Origin: Rhodospirillaceae bacterium
GTDB taxonomy: Bacteria > Pseudomonadota > Alphaproteobacteria > MPNO01 > UBA2964
Direction of reading: 5' to 3'
NCBI GenBank assembly: GCA_018660305.1
Contig: JABJKO010000008.1
Location: forward strand, 1-51,850
DNA length: 51,850 nt
The position numbers and the translations under genes were made by a program. Of the stretch, positions 8,331-16,764 are shown one piece after another. The notes under the pieces were generated by a model. It saw only the letters and a program-made list of their open reading frames with translations, was not told the DNA's origin and did not search any database. Each line of letters begins with the position of its first letter. Position 1 is the first letter of the stretch.

Positions 8331-8428
8331 CGTTGCTAAGGGGTCGGATCCGCCGATTGCGGTTGCCCGCGATTTGCCCGTTATTCTTGTGTATCAATTT
8401 CTTCCGGGCTCTTCATAATCACGCCGAA

Positions 8429-8471
8429 TTGACAACCCCCCAATCAATCAACTAGGTAGTCTTACTAGTAA
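8429..8471 (+). promoter_or_regulatory. Promoter and palindrome upstream of the XRE regulator
   Basis: TTGACA at 8429-8434 is a perfect -35. A weak -10 (TAGGTA, 8453-8458) follows after 18 bases. The palindrome TTACTAGTAA (8462-8471) lies just downstream, and ACTAG (8451-8455) pairs with CTAGT (8465-8469). This placement fits autoregulation by the XRE protein that starts at 8534. I infer this; no binding data are visible. Confidence 0.4.
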
Positions 8472-8533
8472 CAGCGAACGGCGCTGGTTGCTAATTTAAG
8501 GGTTGGAATGAATTACAGAGAGGGGTGGGGCCA

Positions 8534-8944
8534 ATGGTCATTTCCTCGCATGGCAAGACGCCAGGACCACATCCTGTTGATATTATCGTTGGAAAACGAG
8601 TCCGGGGCAGGCGGATCCTGATGGGACTTTCACAGGAGCGCCTCGGGGACGATCTCGGGGTGACATTCCAGCAGGTCCAGAAATATGAGCGCGGGTCGAA
8701 CCGGATCAGCGCCAGCCGTTTGTATGAGATCAGTCGGGTGCTCGAGGTGCCTCCCTCCTATTTTTTTGAAGAAATCATCGAATCAGAAGGGCTGGATTTT
8801 GCTGGCGTCGATGCGGATGCGACCGATCCCATGACCAAGCGAGAGACACTCGAACTCGTGCGCGCTTATTATAAAATTATCGATCCCAAGATCAGGCAGG
8901 AACTCTGTTCCTTGATCAGATCCCTGGGACAGCCCGACAAATAG
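8534..8944 (+). CDS. XRE-family transcription regulator
   Basis: A 136-residue protein with an N-terminal helix-turn-helix of the Cro/CI type at about residues 17-72 (VGKRVRGRRILMGLSQERLG, then VTFQQVQKYERGSNRISASRLYEISRVL). The C-terminal half is helical, with ETLELVRAYYKI and RQELCSLIRSL. This layout is common in alphaproteobacterial XRE proteins, where homologues control stress or quorum-related genes. I took the ATG at 8534, seven bases after GAGAGGGG, rather than the in-frame GTG at 8525, which overlaps that site. It is the only clear transcription factor in the window. It is convergent with the ComE-like gene, 50 bases away. Confidence 0.9.
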   Translation: MVISSHGKTPGPHPVDIIVGKRVRGRRILMGLSQERLGDDLGVTFQQVQKYERGSNRISASRLYEISRVLEVPPSYFFEEIIESEGLDFAGVDADATDPMTKRETLELVRAYYKIIDPKIRQELCSLIRSLGQPDK

Positions 8945-8994
8945 GGCGTTGGCCCCGAACGGGCGCCTTGGCGAAAGAGGCCGTTGGTTCTGAT

Positions 8995-9582
8995 TTAAGC
9001 CGGCTGGCCCAAATAGGCATCCCGAAAACGTTGCCGGCATTCCGTTAGATTGAAATTGCGCTTATAGGCGGCCGGCGGGCCCGTCATCACCCGCGCCCAG
9101 AGAAAACGGGGTCCCGGCGCATCCGTGAGGAATGTCGCGGCGCCGGCGACCTGCTCCTGGGTCTGAATGGTCATGACCGACGGCAGACCGGCGCCTTCAG
9201 CCATTAGCGCCAGATTAGTCCGACGTGCCGTATGTCCCTTCTGTCCGCCGGTCTCGCCATGACAGCCGTTATCGATACAGACAATGGAGAGGTTGGCTGG
9301 CATCATGGATGCGACCGTTGCCAGCGCACCCACATTCATTATCAGCTCACCGTCGCCGGCGAACACGATGACGTCTTTTGATGGCGCTGACAGGGCGACG
9401 CCCAGCCCCATGGACACCGACGCTCCCATGGTACCGGCCATGGTGAAAAGATTGGCGCTGTCATCCGTATGAGCGGCGGCGTCCTTCGACGCGCCGGCCA
9501 AACCGGAAATCATCAGGTACCTGCCCGGATTTGGGACGAGGTCGGCCAGGAGAGTGCGGCGGTCCAATGTGATGTCGGTCAT
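8995..9582 (-). CDS. TPP-dependent 2-oxoacid decarboxylase, beta (TPP-binding) subunit, ComE-like
   Basis: A 195-residue chain corresponding to the C-terminal, cofactor-binding half of thiamine-pyrophosphate enzymes. The TPP motif GDGELIMN begins near residue 76 and ends about 28 residues later with CIDNGCHGETGG. It resembles ComE of sulfopyruvate decarboxylase and the matching half of phosphonopyruvate decarboxylase. These split enzymes turn a 3-substituted pyruvate into the aldehyde. The alpha subunit is the next gene upstream, 18 bases away, and the pair must assemble to form the active site. In this operon the substrate is more likely a pyruvate-type product of aromatic breakdown than sulfopyruvate. 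Confidence 0.85.
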   Translation of the reverse strand: MTDITLDRRTLLADLVPNPGRYLMISGLAGASKDAAAHTDDSANLFTMAGTMGASVSMGLGVALSAPSKDVIVFAGDGELIMNVGALATVASMMPANLSIVCIDNGCHGETGGQKGHTARRTNLALMAEGAGLPSVMTIQTQEQVAGAATFLTDAPGPRFLWARVMTGPPAAYKRNFNLTECRQRFRDAYLGQPA

Positions 9583-9600
9583 CTGGTCAGTTCCTGCTGG

Positions 9601-10122
9601 TCAGAACGCCTTGGCGCCCATGAGTTTCTGCGTAAGGACAAGGGCGACACCCCGCCCCCCTTTGAAGGCGGCGGAAATTGCGGCACCCGTCGCCGCTTCC
9701 AGCTCATCCATGCGGTCGACACGGATGGACTGCACCCCCATGGCCTCCAGTATGGGGTCGACGGCTTCACCCATGGGGTATTGCCAGGGGTTTTCCTCGC
9801 CATAATCGCCGCGCATGGTGACGATCATCAGCATGGGAAAGTTCGCGCCTTTTACGAACGACAAAAAGTTCGGGCAATTACCGACCCCCGATGACTGCAT
9901 ACACACCACCGCGCGTTCGCCCACCAGATCGGCGCCGGCACAGATCGCCACGCCCTCTTCTTCGCTGGTGAGGAGAACCGACCGGGTGGCGTTGTGCTCG
10001 TCCGACATGTCGATGATCTTGGCATTGCCGAAATCGGGGACATAGGCAAAGAGCGACACCCCGGCCTCGACCAACTGATCGAAGATTATTGTAGACCAGG
10101 TATCCCTGTCGGCATCGGCCAT
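9601..10122 (-). CDS. TPP-dependent 2-oxoacid decarboxylase, alpha subunit, ComD-like
   Basis: A 173-residue chain matching the N-terminal PYR half of TPP enzymes. It has the conserved SEEEGVAICAGADLVGERAVVCMQSSGVGN region, in which the glutamate of TSEEEG should activate the TPP aminopyrimidine. A later stretch MRGDYGEENPWQYPMG is typical of ComD and phosphonopyruvate decarboxylase. It works with the ComE-like subunit encoded directly downstream. The gene lies 51 bases after the LigI-like gene, the largest gap in the operon, so an extra promoter there is possible. Confidence 0.85.
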   Translation of the reverse strand: MADADRDTWSTIIFDQLVEAGVSLFAYVPDFGNAKIIDMSDEHNATRSVLLTSEEEGVAICAGADLVGERAVVCMQSSGVGNCPNFLSFVKGANFPMLMIVTMRGDYGEENPWQYPMGEAVDPILEAMGVQSIRVDRMDELEAATGAAISAAFKGGRGVALVLTQKLMGAKAF

Positions 10123-10173
10123 AAGGTGTTCTTTCTCTGTCCTCGAAGTTCCCGTACCCGGGAGTCTACGATA

Positions 10174-11046
10174 TTAGTCAAATCCGTAAAGCGTTGCCGG
10201 ATTATCTACCAGAATCTGATGGATTGTCGCCTCATCACCGGCCCAGCCCATGAATTGATCCAATAGGTCCCCATCATTTGGCATGGGGTAGTCCCATAAA
10301 ATTGGATGGGGCCAGTTGCTGCCCCAGATGATGCGGTCCGGGCGGGCATCGATGAGGGCCTCGGCGAGAGGCGTCATGTCGTCATAAGGCGGTCCCTGGT
10401 CCGACAGACGGTACCAGCTCGACAGCTTGGCCCAGATCGTGTCGGAATCCCGCAACAGGGTCAAAAGAGCCTGAAAGCCTGGATTCGCCAGCCCGTCGCC
10501 ACCGCGCACCCGGCCCAGATGATCGACCACGATACCCACCGGCAGCGCCCGCAGGCGGGGCTCCAGCTCGGCGATCTCATCCACCTTGTCGAGATGGATT
10601 ACGATGTGCCACCCCAGATGCTTTATCCGGTCGGCCAGCCGTTCGAGGTGTTCCGTGCCGAAAGCACCCATGAGCATGGTGGACAGGCGGATCCCGCGAA
10701 TGCCGCCCTGCGCCAATTTCTCCAGTTCATTGTCGGAAATATCGGGATCGATTACGGCCACACCCCGCAGGCGGTCGGGCGCCTGGGCGATGCCGTTCAG
10801 GGTCACGCGGTTGTCGGACCCGTGCGCGCTGCCATGCACAATGACGCCGCGATCGAACCCCAGCGTATCCAGCAGTTTCAAATAGGAATCGATGGGGCAA
10901 TCGGGCGGGGTGTATCCACGCCCTTCCGCATAGGGAAATTGAGAGGCCGGGCCGAACACATGGGCCTGGGTATCGCACGCCTTGGGCGGCGGCCTGATTT
11001 TTGGCGGCCGTATTTTGTAATCCGGCCCCGGACAGGGTCTGGTCAT
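10174..11046 (-). CDS. LigI-like amidohydrolase (2-pyrone-4,6-dicarboxylate lactonase family)
   Basis: A 290-residue TIM-barrel hydrolase. The whole chain resembles LigI, which opens 2-pyrone-4,6-dicarboxylate in lignin catabolism: CDTQAHVFGP near residue 24, HGSAHGSDNR at 71-80, GWHIVIHLDKVDE, VVDHLGR (His176) and WGSNWPHP at 241-248. Two LigI active-site positions differ. The first His of HxH is Gln27, and the catalytic Asp of WGTDWPHP is Asn244. Enzymes of this group do not need a metal, so loss of the aspartate is notable. The substrate may be another lactone or ester. The gene lies between the Rieske oxygenase and the ComD/ComE genes. Confidence 0.85.
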   Translation of the reverse strand: MTRPCPGPDYKIRPPKIRPPPKACDTQAHVFGPASQFPYAEGRGYTPPDCPIDSYLKLLDTLGFDRGVIVHGSAHGSDNRVTLNGIAQAPDRLRGVAVIDPDISDNELEKLAQGGIRGIRLSTMLMGAFGTEHLERLADRIKHLGWHIVIHLDKVDEIAELEPRLRALPVGIVVDHLGRVRGGDGLANPGFQALLTLLRDSDTIWAKLSSWYRLSDQGPPYDDMTPLAEALIDARPDRIIWGSNWPHPILWDYPMPNDGDLLDQFMGWAGDEATIHQILVDNPATLYGFD

Positions 11047-11058
11047 TGGATTATCCAG

Positions 11059-12078
11059 CTACTGATTTGCCAGCAGCCCGTCGATCATGCGGCGGGCCTG
11101 CATGCCGCCGGAATCGGCATTGAGGTCGATGGTTGGTATGGCTTCGTTCCAGCGCTGTTGCTGCGCTTCCAGGATCACCAGATCCTCATTGAACGCCGTT
11201 ACCGACTGGTCGTAGATCATCTTTTCCTGATCCGGTTTGACCGAGGCCTCGTTCATGTTGATCCAGAAATAATGACTGGTTGTCTCGGTTTCCGGGGTGA
11301 TGACATGCAAGGTGTGGCGGTCGATCAGCGCGCCCGACATATCGCCGTCCCGCGCGCCGCTACCGGCCTTCGCCATCCCGACCTTGAGCCAGACAAAACC
11401 GGGCGGCGTGAACTCGATCCGCTGCCAGCGATCCACGTTGCCGTTGAAACCTGTTGCCTGCACATGAGCAGGGGCGGGGGCGATGTCCATCATCCAGCGG
11501 TCAACGGCGACTTTCTCGCCGTCGCGCTCAAACTTCACGTCCGCTGCATCGGTGACGCCGGCGGCGCCGATGGTGGATTTGTGGGCGTAGGTAAGATGGG
11601 TGACGTCCAGCAGATTATCGATAAGCAGGCGGTAATTGCATTTCGCGTGAAACTGCGCGTTCAGGGACGCCCAGCCTTCCCTGTCGAGATAGGGATGGTC
11701 ATAGGGGACGACGGAAGTGGCCTTTTCCGAATCGCCCATCCAGACAAACAGAAATCCCTGTTTTTCCTGCGTCGGGTACGATTTGACCCGGGCGCCCGGC
11801 GGGATTGCTTTCTGGCTCGGGACTTCTATGCAGGTGCCCGTGCCGTCGAACAGGAGCCCGTGATAGCCGCAGCGCAGATTGTCGCCTTCGATGTCACCCA
11901 GCGACAGCGCCGCCTGACGGTGACAGCACCGATCTTCCAGCGCCACCGGCGTACCGTCCGATGCCCGATACAGAACAACGGGCTCACCCAACAGGGTGCG
12001 GCCCAGCGGTCTGTCGGTGACCTCTTCGGCGAGACCGGCCACATACCAGCGGTTCATGAGGAAGGCGGGATTTTCCAT
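11059..12078 (-). CDS. Rieske non-haem iron oxygenase, VanA-like
   Basis: A 339-residue oxygenase component. The Rieske cluster ligands are Cys51-x-His53 (RCCHRQ) and Cys70-x2-His73 (CGYHG). The mononuclear iron site is DNLLDVTHLTYAH (about 154-166: two Asp, His161, His166). Length and layout match aromatic O-demethylases such as VanA, or phthalate-type oxygenases, which need an external reductase. No VanB or other reductase gene is in this window. The ATG is two bases after the UbiD stop, so the UbiD decarboxylase and this oxygenase are translationally coupled. It probably demethylates or hydroxylates an aromatic acid or its product. Confidence 0.9.
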   Translation of the reverse strand: MENPAFLMNRWYVAGLAEEVTDRPLGRTLLGEPVVLYRASDGTPVALEDRCCHRQAALSLGDIEGDNLRCGYHGLLFDGTGTCIEVPSQKAIPPGARVKSYPTQEKQGFLFVWMGDSEKATSVVPYDHPYLDREGWASLNAQFHAKCNYRLLIDNLLDVTHLTYAHKSTIGAAGVTDAADVKFERDGEKVAVDRWMMDIAPAPAHVQATGFNGNVDRWQRIEFTPPGFVWLKVGMAKAGSGARDGDMSGALIDRHTLHVITPETETTSHYFWINMNEASVKPDQEKMIYDQSVTAFNEDLVILEAQQQRWNEAIPTIDLNADSGGMQARRMIDGLLANQ

Positions 12079-12080
12079 GA

Positions 12081-13508
12081 TCAGGCTTTCGGCAGGGCAT
12101 CCCCGAATTTCTTGAAAATACGGTCATCGAGATCCTGGGAATTGCGGGCCACGATGGGGAATGTGTCTTTTCGACGATAGGGCTTGCAGGCATCCACGAC
12201 CACGCGGGAATTGCGCGGATCTTCGTGGCTGTAGCTCATGGGATCCAGATGGGTGCTCCAGCAGCCATTGAGGATATCGACGCCGTCCTTGGGGTCGCAC
12301 CGCGTACACATGGACCAGATCACATCATTCAGATTGGCCGGATCAATATCGTCATCGACCACGATGACCCAGCGATTGGCGTAGGCGCCCGCGTGACATT
12401 GCGACGCGATGAGCCCGGCCTGCTTCGAGTGTCCGCCATACATGGTCTTGATGGACACGGTGAGCCACATGCGGCTGCCGCCGGCTTCGTGGGCCCACAC
12501 GCCCTTGACCTCGGGGATGCCGGCCGCTTCCAGCTGGTTCCAGACGGCGCCGCAGCGATAGGAACCCCGATAGAAGGTGTCGTCATTGGGTGGCACCGCG
12601 GGGATGGCCCCCATCAGGATGGGATCGTCACGATGCATGAAGGTCTCGATGCGGATGGCCGGCTGGGTGGTGGCGCCACCGGCGTAATAGCCGGTCCATT
12701 CCCCAAGCGGGCCTTCGTCCACCCGGTCGTCGGGATGAATAAACCCTTCAAAGGCGATTTCCGCGTTCGCCGGAACCGGAAGCCCGGTTTTGGGCATGTG
12801 AATGATTTCCACGCCCTCGCCGAGCAGACCACCGGCGCAGTCATATTCGTTCTTGCCGTAGGGCATTTCGAGGCCGGCGACCATGAACAGCGCCGGATGC
12901 ATGCCGGCCACCACGGCGATCGGGCAGGGCTCGCCGCGCTCGTGCCATTTGTTGCGGATGATGTCGCCATGCTTACCCTTCGACGTCATCAGCGAGGCGA
13001 CGCCCGGCTCATGGGCCTGGACGCGATAGGCGCCGTAATTGATCCAGCCGGAATCCGGGTCTTTCATGACCACCATGCAGGCGGTGCCGATGAAATAACC
13101 GCCGTCGAGCTCATGCCATTTGGGGGTGGGGATGGTCGTTATGTCGACGTCGCTGCCTTCGAAGACATTATCCAGCAGGGGGCCGCCATTGACTTCGATT
13201 GGCGGTATGGACGGCTGGTCCTTCATGTAATTGCGCCAGTAATCCACCAGCCCGACCTCGGTCTTATCGATCGGTTCGCCCAGCGCGATGTTGATCCGCG
13301 GCACCGAGGTCAGGATATTGGCGATCACGCGATGGCCTTTGGGATAGCCGGGGATTTCGTCGAACATGACGGCAGGATTGGTCATCTTGCGCATGTAGAT
13401 GTCGACGATGGCGCCGATTTCCTCTTCGCGGTCAGCACCGTTGATGACCTGCAACTGCCCCGCGGCGTCCAGCTCGCTAATCCAGTCCCTTAAATCCTTG
13501 TTCGCCAC
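12081..13508 (-). CDS. UbiD-family prenyl-FMN-dependent decarboxylase
   Basis: A 475-residue decarboxylase. I chose the GTG at 13508 (MANKDLRDWISELD) because AAAGGAG lies 9 bases before it; the ATG further upstream has no homology. The R-E-E catalytic set of the family is visible as Arg162 (GAYRVQ), Glu265 and Glu270 (DEGPLGEWTGYY), with the same 5-residue spacing as in UbiD and Fdc1. Reversible decarboxylation of aromatic or unsaturated acids uses prenyl-FMN made by UbiX; no ubiX is present here. First gene of the operon running to 8995; its 5' region is shared with the divergent TauD-like gene. Confidence 0.93.
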   Translation of the reverse strand: MANKDLRDWISELDAAGQLQVINGADREEEIGAIVDIYMRKMTNPAVMFDEIPGYPKGHRVIANILTSVPRINIALGEPIDKTEVGLVDYWRNYMKDQPSIPPIEVNGGPLLDNVFEGSDVDITTIPTPKWHELDGGYFIGTACMVVMKDPDSGWINYGAYRVQAHEPGVASLMTSKGKHGDIIRNKWHERGEPCPIAVVAGMHPALFMVAGLEMPYGKNEYDCAGGLLGEGVEIIHMPKTGLPVPANAEIAFEGFIHPDDRVDEGPLGEWTGYYAGGATTQPAIRIETFMHRDDPILMGAIPAVPPNDDTFYRGSYRCGAVWNQLEAAGIPEVKGVWAHEAGGSRMWLTVSIKTMYGGHSKQAGLIASQCHAGAYANRWVIVVDDDIDPANLNDVIWSMCTRCDPKDGVDILNGCWSTHLDPMSYSHEDPRNSRVVVDACKPYRRKDTFPIVARNSQDLDDRIFKKFGDALPKA

Positions 13509-13604
13509 GGTCTCCGTCTCCTTTGGTCGAAATCTGAGCGGGCAACTTACGGTTAGCGCCCGTTGCAGGCAACCCGTCGCAGGAATTCCGACGCGACACC
13601 ATGC

Positions 13605-13639
13605 CACATATATCCCTATAAAAAATGTGGAATAATTTT
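13605..13639. promoter_or_regulatory. Regulatory element between divergent UbiD and TauD-like genes
   Basis: CCACAT (13605-13610) and ATGTGG (13625-13630) form an inverted repeat with 14 bases between the arms. The right arm belongs to AAAATGTGGAATAATT (13622-13637), which recurs with 14 of 16 matches at 16765-16780, upstream of the VOC gene. It lies 97-130 bases before the UbiD GTG and 47-79 bases before the TauD-like ATG. I infer a shared operator or promoter element. Confidence 0.4.
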
Positions 13640-13683
13640 AATTGAAGACTCATTCGAAACGGTGGTGGAGGAGGTTTCCAGTG

Positions 13684-14757
13684 ATGGCCAATCCGTTCGA
13701 ACACGTCGCCGGCCAGCGTGAACCCGCGGTTCCAATGGAGCCTGTGGTCGATCCCGCTGGATGGTATCCCGACCAGATCACCGCCACCGAGACTTGGCGT
13801 TACGTGCTGAACGATGCCGAGATCGCCGAAATCGACGTTGCGGTTGCCGCCGTCGAGGAGCGGGGATTCGATATCGTCGACATCACCCGCGACGATTTTC
13901 CCCTCCCGACTTTCGGCGAGGCTATCGATTCGATGAGGCAGGAATTGCATGAAGGTGTCGGCTTTGTGCAGATACGCGGCATGCCGGTGGATCGCTGGAC
14001 CAAAGCGCAATCGGCGGCGGCCTATTGGGGCGTTGGCACCTATCTGGGGCGTGCCTTGTCGCAGAATGCAAACGGCGATCTGCTTGGGCACATCAAGGAT
14101 CTGGGCGGCGATTACAGCGACCCCATAACCCGCGGATACCTCACCAACTCCCGCATGGGGTTCCACGCCGACCAGTGCGACTATGTGGTGCTGCTTTGCC
14201 TGCAACAGGCCAGGTCGGGCGGCGCCAGCCGGATCGCAAGCTCGGTGACGGTCTATAATGAAATGCTCAAGCAGTGTCCCGATCTCGTTCCCGAGCTGAT
14301 TGCCCCAAGCCACTGGACCCTTCACGGAGAAATTTCGCCGGGTGAGAAGCCTTGGTACGATTTGGCGGTGTTCAATTTCCATGCGGGTTATTTCACTGCC
14401 AAGGGGGCAAGCTCCCACATTATGAAATCCCAGGCCGTGCCGGGCGTGCCCAAATATTCCGCCAAGCGGCTTGAGGCCTTCGATAAATTCCGGGAGATCG
14501 CCGAGCAGGTCTCGGTCCGGGTCGAGGTTCTGCCCGGCGATATCAACGTTTTGCATAATCATGTCGTGTTGCATTCGCGCGATGCCTTCGAGGACTGGCC
14601 CGAGGCGGAACGCAAGCGTCATTTGTATCGTCTGTGGCTCAACGACGATGCCCATGCGCGGCGGATGCCGAGTGTCTTTCGCGAAAACATTCAGGGAATT
14701 TGGGTCAAGGGCGTTACACCGCATGCCCAGGTCGACGTGGTCAACGAGATTTCCTGA
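13684..14757 (+). CDS. TauD-like Fe(II)/2-oxoglutarate oxygenase, paralogue A
   Basis: A 357-residue oxygenase. The ATG at 13684 follows GGAGGAGG; a GTG directly before it (13681) is possible. The iron-binding HxD is His161-x-Asp163 (GFHADQCD), and the distal His is in HNHVVLHSRDAF (His293 or His297). The C-terminus carries the arginines ERKRHLYRLWL. It belongs with clavaminate-synthase/TauD-type enzymes but not closely with TauD itself. A close relative is encoded at 21239-22297 (shared FH-DQCD, ARSGG/SKSGG, YLGRA-SQN and ERKRHLYRLWL/ERKRHLMRLWL segments). It is transcribed divergently from the UbiD operon and followed 126 bases later by an amidohydrolase. Possible role: hydroxylation or O-dealkylation of a carboxylic acid. 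Confidence 0.88.
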   Translation: MANPFEHVAGQREPAVPMEPVVDPAGWYPDQITATETWRYVLNDAEIAEIDVAVAAVEERGFDIVDITRDDFPLPTFGEAIDSMRQELHEGVGFVQIRGMPVDRWTKAQSAAAYWGVGTYLGRALSQNANGDLLGHIKDLGGDYSDPITRGYLTNSRMGFHADQCDYVVLLCLQQARSGGASRIASSVTVYNEMLKQCPDLVPELIAPSHWTLHGEISPGEKPWYDLAVFNFHAGYFTAKGASSHIMKSQAVPGVPKYSAKRLEAFDKFREIAEQVSVRVEVLPGDINVLHNHVVLHSRDAFEDWPEAERKRHLYRLWLNDDAHARRMPSVFRENIQGIWVKGVTPHAQVDVVNEIS

Positions 14758-14883
14758 CGTGCCGTGAACTGCCGGCCGGCGGCGTTGTGGTGCCGGCAAC
14801 CGAATTCTTAATGCCGATTTTGACGGCAAGGATCGAACCGACGTTGCCCTGGGACGGGTGGCAAACGAAACAGGAGAAGACCT

Positions 14884-16095
14884 ATGGAACTGCCAACAAG
14901 CGATCCCTTACGGAAAGAAGTTTTCGACGGCTACAGCACCAACGAGATGCTGCGCCGTGCGGCTCGAATTCGCGACGATCGGCATTTTACCGAATTCCCC
15001 ATCATCGATTGCGACGCGCATCATTATGAGGCGGAGTCGATCGCCGAAATCGCCGAATATATCGAAGATGAGACGCTCCGTCAGGAAGCCAAGTCGAATC
15101 CGCGCTTTTTGCTGTCAGGCGGCGGTACCCGCCAGCCCATGGGAGGGCGGATCACGCGCTACCCGTTGCGCCCATTGGAGCAGACGCCGAGCGACGACAA
15201 ACATCGCGACGTTCATCTGACCCACCGCTTCATGGACGCCATGGGTACCGATTATTCGGTTCTGTTTCCCACCGGTCTGCTGTCGGCCGGACTTGAGTCG
15301 CCCAAAATGGAAGTCACATTATGCCGTGCCTATTCGCGCTGGCTGATCGAGAAGATCGGCAAGGGCTCGGACCGCGTGAAAGTACTGGTCCAGTTGCCGT
15401 TCGGCGACCCGGAAGAGGCCTACCGCATGGTGCAGGAAATGGGCGACGAGCCGGGCGTTGCCGGTTTCCACGTGTCGTCGGTTCGCTACAACCGAATTCA
15501 CGATAACGCCTATATCAAGACTTATTCCCTGATCGAGGAGATGGGCAAGCCCATTGCGCTGCATAGCGGGTTCAACGCGAAGGACCCGTTTATGAGTCTC
15601 GGCGAGCCGTTTATCGTGATGCACGCGCTGGGCTTTTCGCTGTTCAACGTGCTGCATCTTTGCAACTGGATCATGAACGGCATGAACGAAAGGTTCCCCA
15701 AGCTCGACATGATATGGACCGAATCCGGTCTCGCCTGGGTGCCTTGGGTCGCGCAGCGGCTCGACAGCGATTACCGGATGCGCTCGTCAGAATGTCCGGG
15801 CCTCAAGAAACTGCCCAGCGAGTACATTCAGGACATGTACTACACCACGCAGCCCATGGAAGTGCCGAACGACCTGTCCCTGCTCGAATGCACCTTCAAG
15901 GTCATCAAGGCGGAAACCCAGCTGCTGTTCGGGTCCGATTATCCGCATTGGGACATGGAACTGCCCACCTCGATCTACGATCTGCCGTTTCTCGACGAGA
16001 AGGCCAAGCGCAACATCCTCGGGGAAAACGCGCGCAGGGTTTACAAAATCGATGTGTCAGATCGGTATCCCGATTACCAGCCCGTGGCCGCCTAA
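14884..16095 (+). CDS. Amidohydrolase-2 family protein (ACMSD/gamma-resorcylate decarboxylase-like)
   Basis: A 403-residue TIM-barrel protein. The metal motif is IIDCDAHHYE (around residues 40-49), a variant of DxH-type openings. Further ligands are in PIALHSGFN (His) and LLFGSDYPHWD (Asp). AGGAGAAG lies five bases upstream. The family includes decarboxylases of ACMS and gamma-resorcylate, isoorotate decarboxylase, and hydrolases. The N-terminal 35 residues are not part of the barrel and may be helical. It is in line with the TauD-like gene and ends 44 bases before the convergent VOC gene. Five such proteins occur in this window (14884, 18571, 25346, 26481 and the LigI-like 10174). Confidence 0.87.
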   Translation: MELPTSDPLRKEVFDGYSTNEMLRRAARIRDDRHFTEFPIIDCDAHHYEAESIAEIAEYIEDETLRQEAKSNPRFLLSGGGTRQPMGGRITRYPLRPLEQTPSDDKHRDVHLTHRFMDAMGTDYSVLFPTGLLSAGLESPKMEVTLCRAYSRWLIEKIGKGSDRVKVLVQLPFGDPEEAYRMVQEMGDEPGVAGFHVSSVRYNRIHDNAYIKTYSLIEEMGKPIALHSGFNAKDPFMSLGEPFIVMHALGFSLFNVLHLCNWIMNGMNERFPKLDMIWTESGLAWVPWVAQRLDSDYRMRSSECPGLKKLPSEYIQDMYYTTQPMEVPNDLSLLECTFKVIKAETQLLFGSDYPHWDMELPTSIYDLPFLDEKAKRNILGENARRVYKIDVSDRYPDYQPVAA

Positions 16096-16138
16096 GGACA
16101 CATTGCCGGGTACTCGGTGGATGAGGGAGCGGGTGGGA

Positions 16139-16690
16139 TCAGTCCACCAGCGCCATCCGTTTCGCCAGCTCCTTTTCCCGTTCGGCGACGGTCATGAAGC
16201 CGGGATCCGCCCGGCAATGGCTTTCGGTCTGTTTCATGATCTCATCATTGGGAAGACCGATATCGAATGGGTGTGAATGCGGTTGTGGCACATGCCATGG
16301 GGTATGAGCATAGAGCTCGATCCGGTTGCCTTCGGGATCATCGAAATAGACGGACCAAGCGTTGCCGTGCGTAACGGTGCGGTTGATGTTCATGCTCTCT
16401 TCAGTCAGCCGGTCATGCATCTCACGGAGTTCATCCAGCGAATTCACCAGGAAGGAGATCTGCTGGGCGACGCTGAAGGTTGCGTATTCCGGCCGACCGC
16501 TGGCCAGGACGAACTGGTGATGCTCCTCCGGGTCGCTTGACATGAAAACCATCTGGACCGGGGCGGATGTGGCCCCGCCGCGATCGGAGACGGTTAACCC
16601 CATCACGCGTGTGTAAAATTCGACCATCCTGTCCAGGTCTTGGACAAACAAAGCCATGTGGGTCAGGCGGGGTTTCGGTGTGCTGGGCAT
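16139..16690 (-). CDS. VOC (glyoxalase/extradiol dioxygenase) family protein
   Basis: A 183-residue protein with one vicinal-oxygen-chelate domain (residues about 8-130). Likely metal ligands are His11 (LTHMALF), a His in EEHHQF and a Glu in NRIELYAH. The C-terminal tail past residue 140 (about 40 residues) is helical and outside the domain. VOC members include extradiol dioxygenases, glyoxalase I and fosfomycin-type enzymes; the C-terminal half of the sequence resembles the catechol-2,3-dioxygenase group. GGAG precedes the ATG by six bases. It lies downstream of the second UbiD gene on the same strand, across a 136-base gap. Confidence 0.85.
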   Translation of the reverse strand: MPSTPKPRLTHMALFVQDLDRMVEFYTRVMGLTVSDRGGATSAPVQMVFMSSDPEEHHQFVLASGRPEYATFSVAQQISFLVNSLDELREMHDRLTEESMNINRTVTHGNAWSVYFDDPEGNRIELYAHTPWHVPQPHSHPFDIGLPNDEIMKQTESHCRADPGFMTVAEREKELAKRMALVD

Positions 16691-16764
16691 GGCGTTCTCC
16701 TTTTCGACAATCGATGAAAGGCGCGCATCGCTGGCTGTCTTTCAAAAGTCTAATACCCATTGGT

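Noticed and set aside
8125..8418. Plus-strand open frame between the dienelactone hydrolase and XRE genes
   Set aside because: No ribosome site or similarity; it overlaps the FAH-like remnant on the other strand.
10306..12180. Long plus-strand open frame of 624 codons across the LigI-like and Rieske genes
   Set aside because: It is the antisense of two clearly homologous genes and has His/Arg/Gln-rich composition with no domain. High GC makes such frames common.
12225..13493. Plus-strand open frame of 422 codons over UbiD 1
   Set aside because: Antisense of the UbiD gene; protein has no recognisable family features.
13477..14829. Minus-strand open frame of 450 codons over the TauD-like gene
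   Set aside because: The opposite frame contains complete iron-ligand motifs; this one has none.
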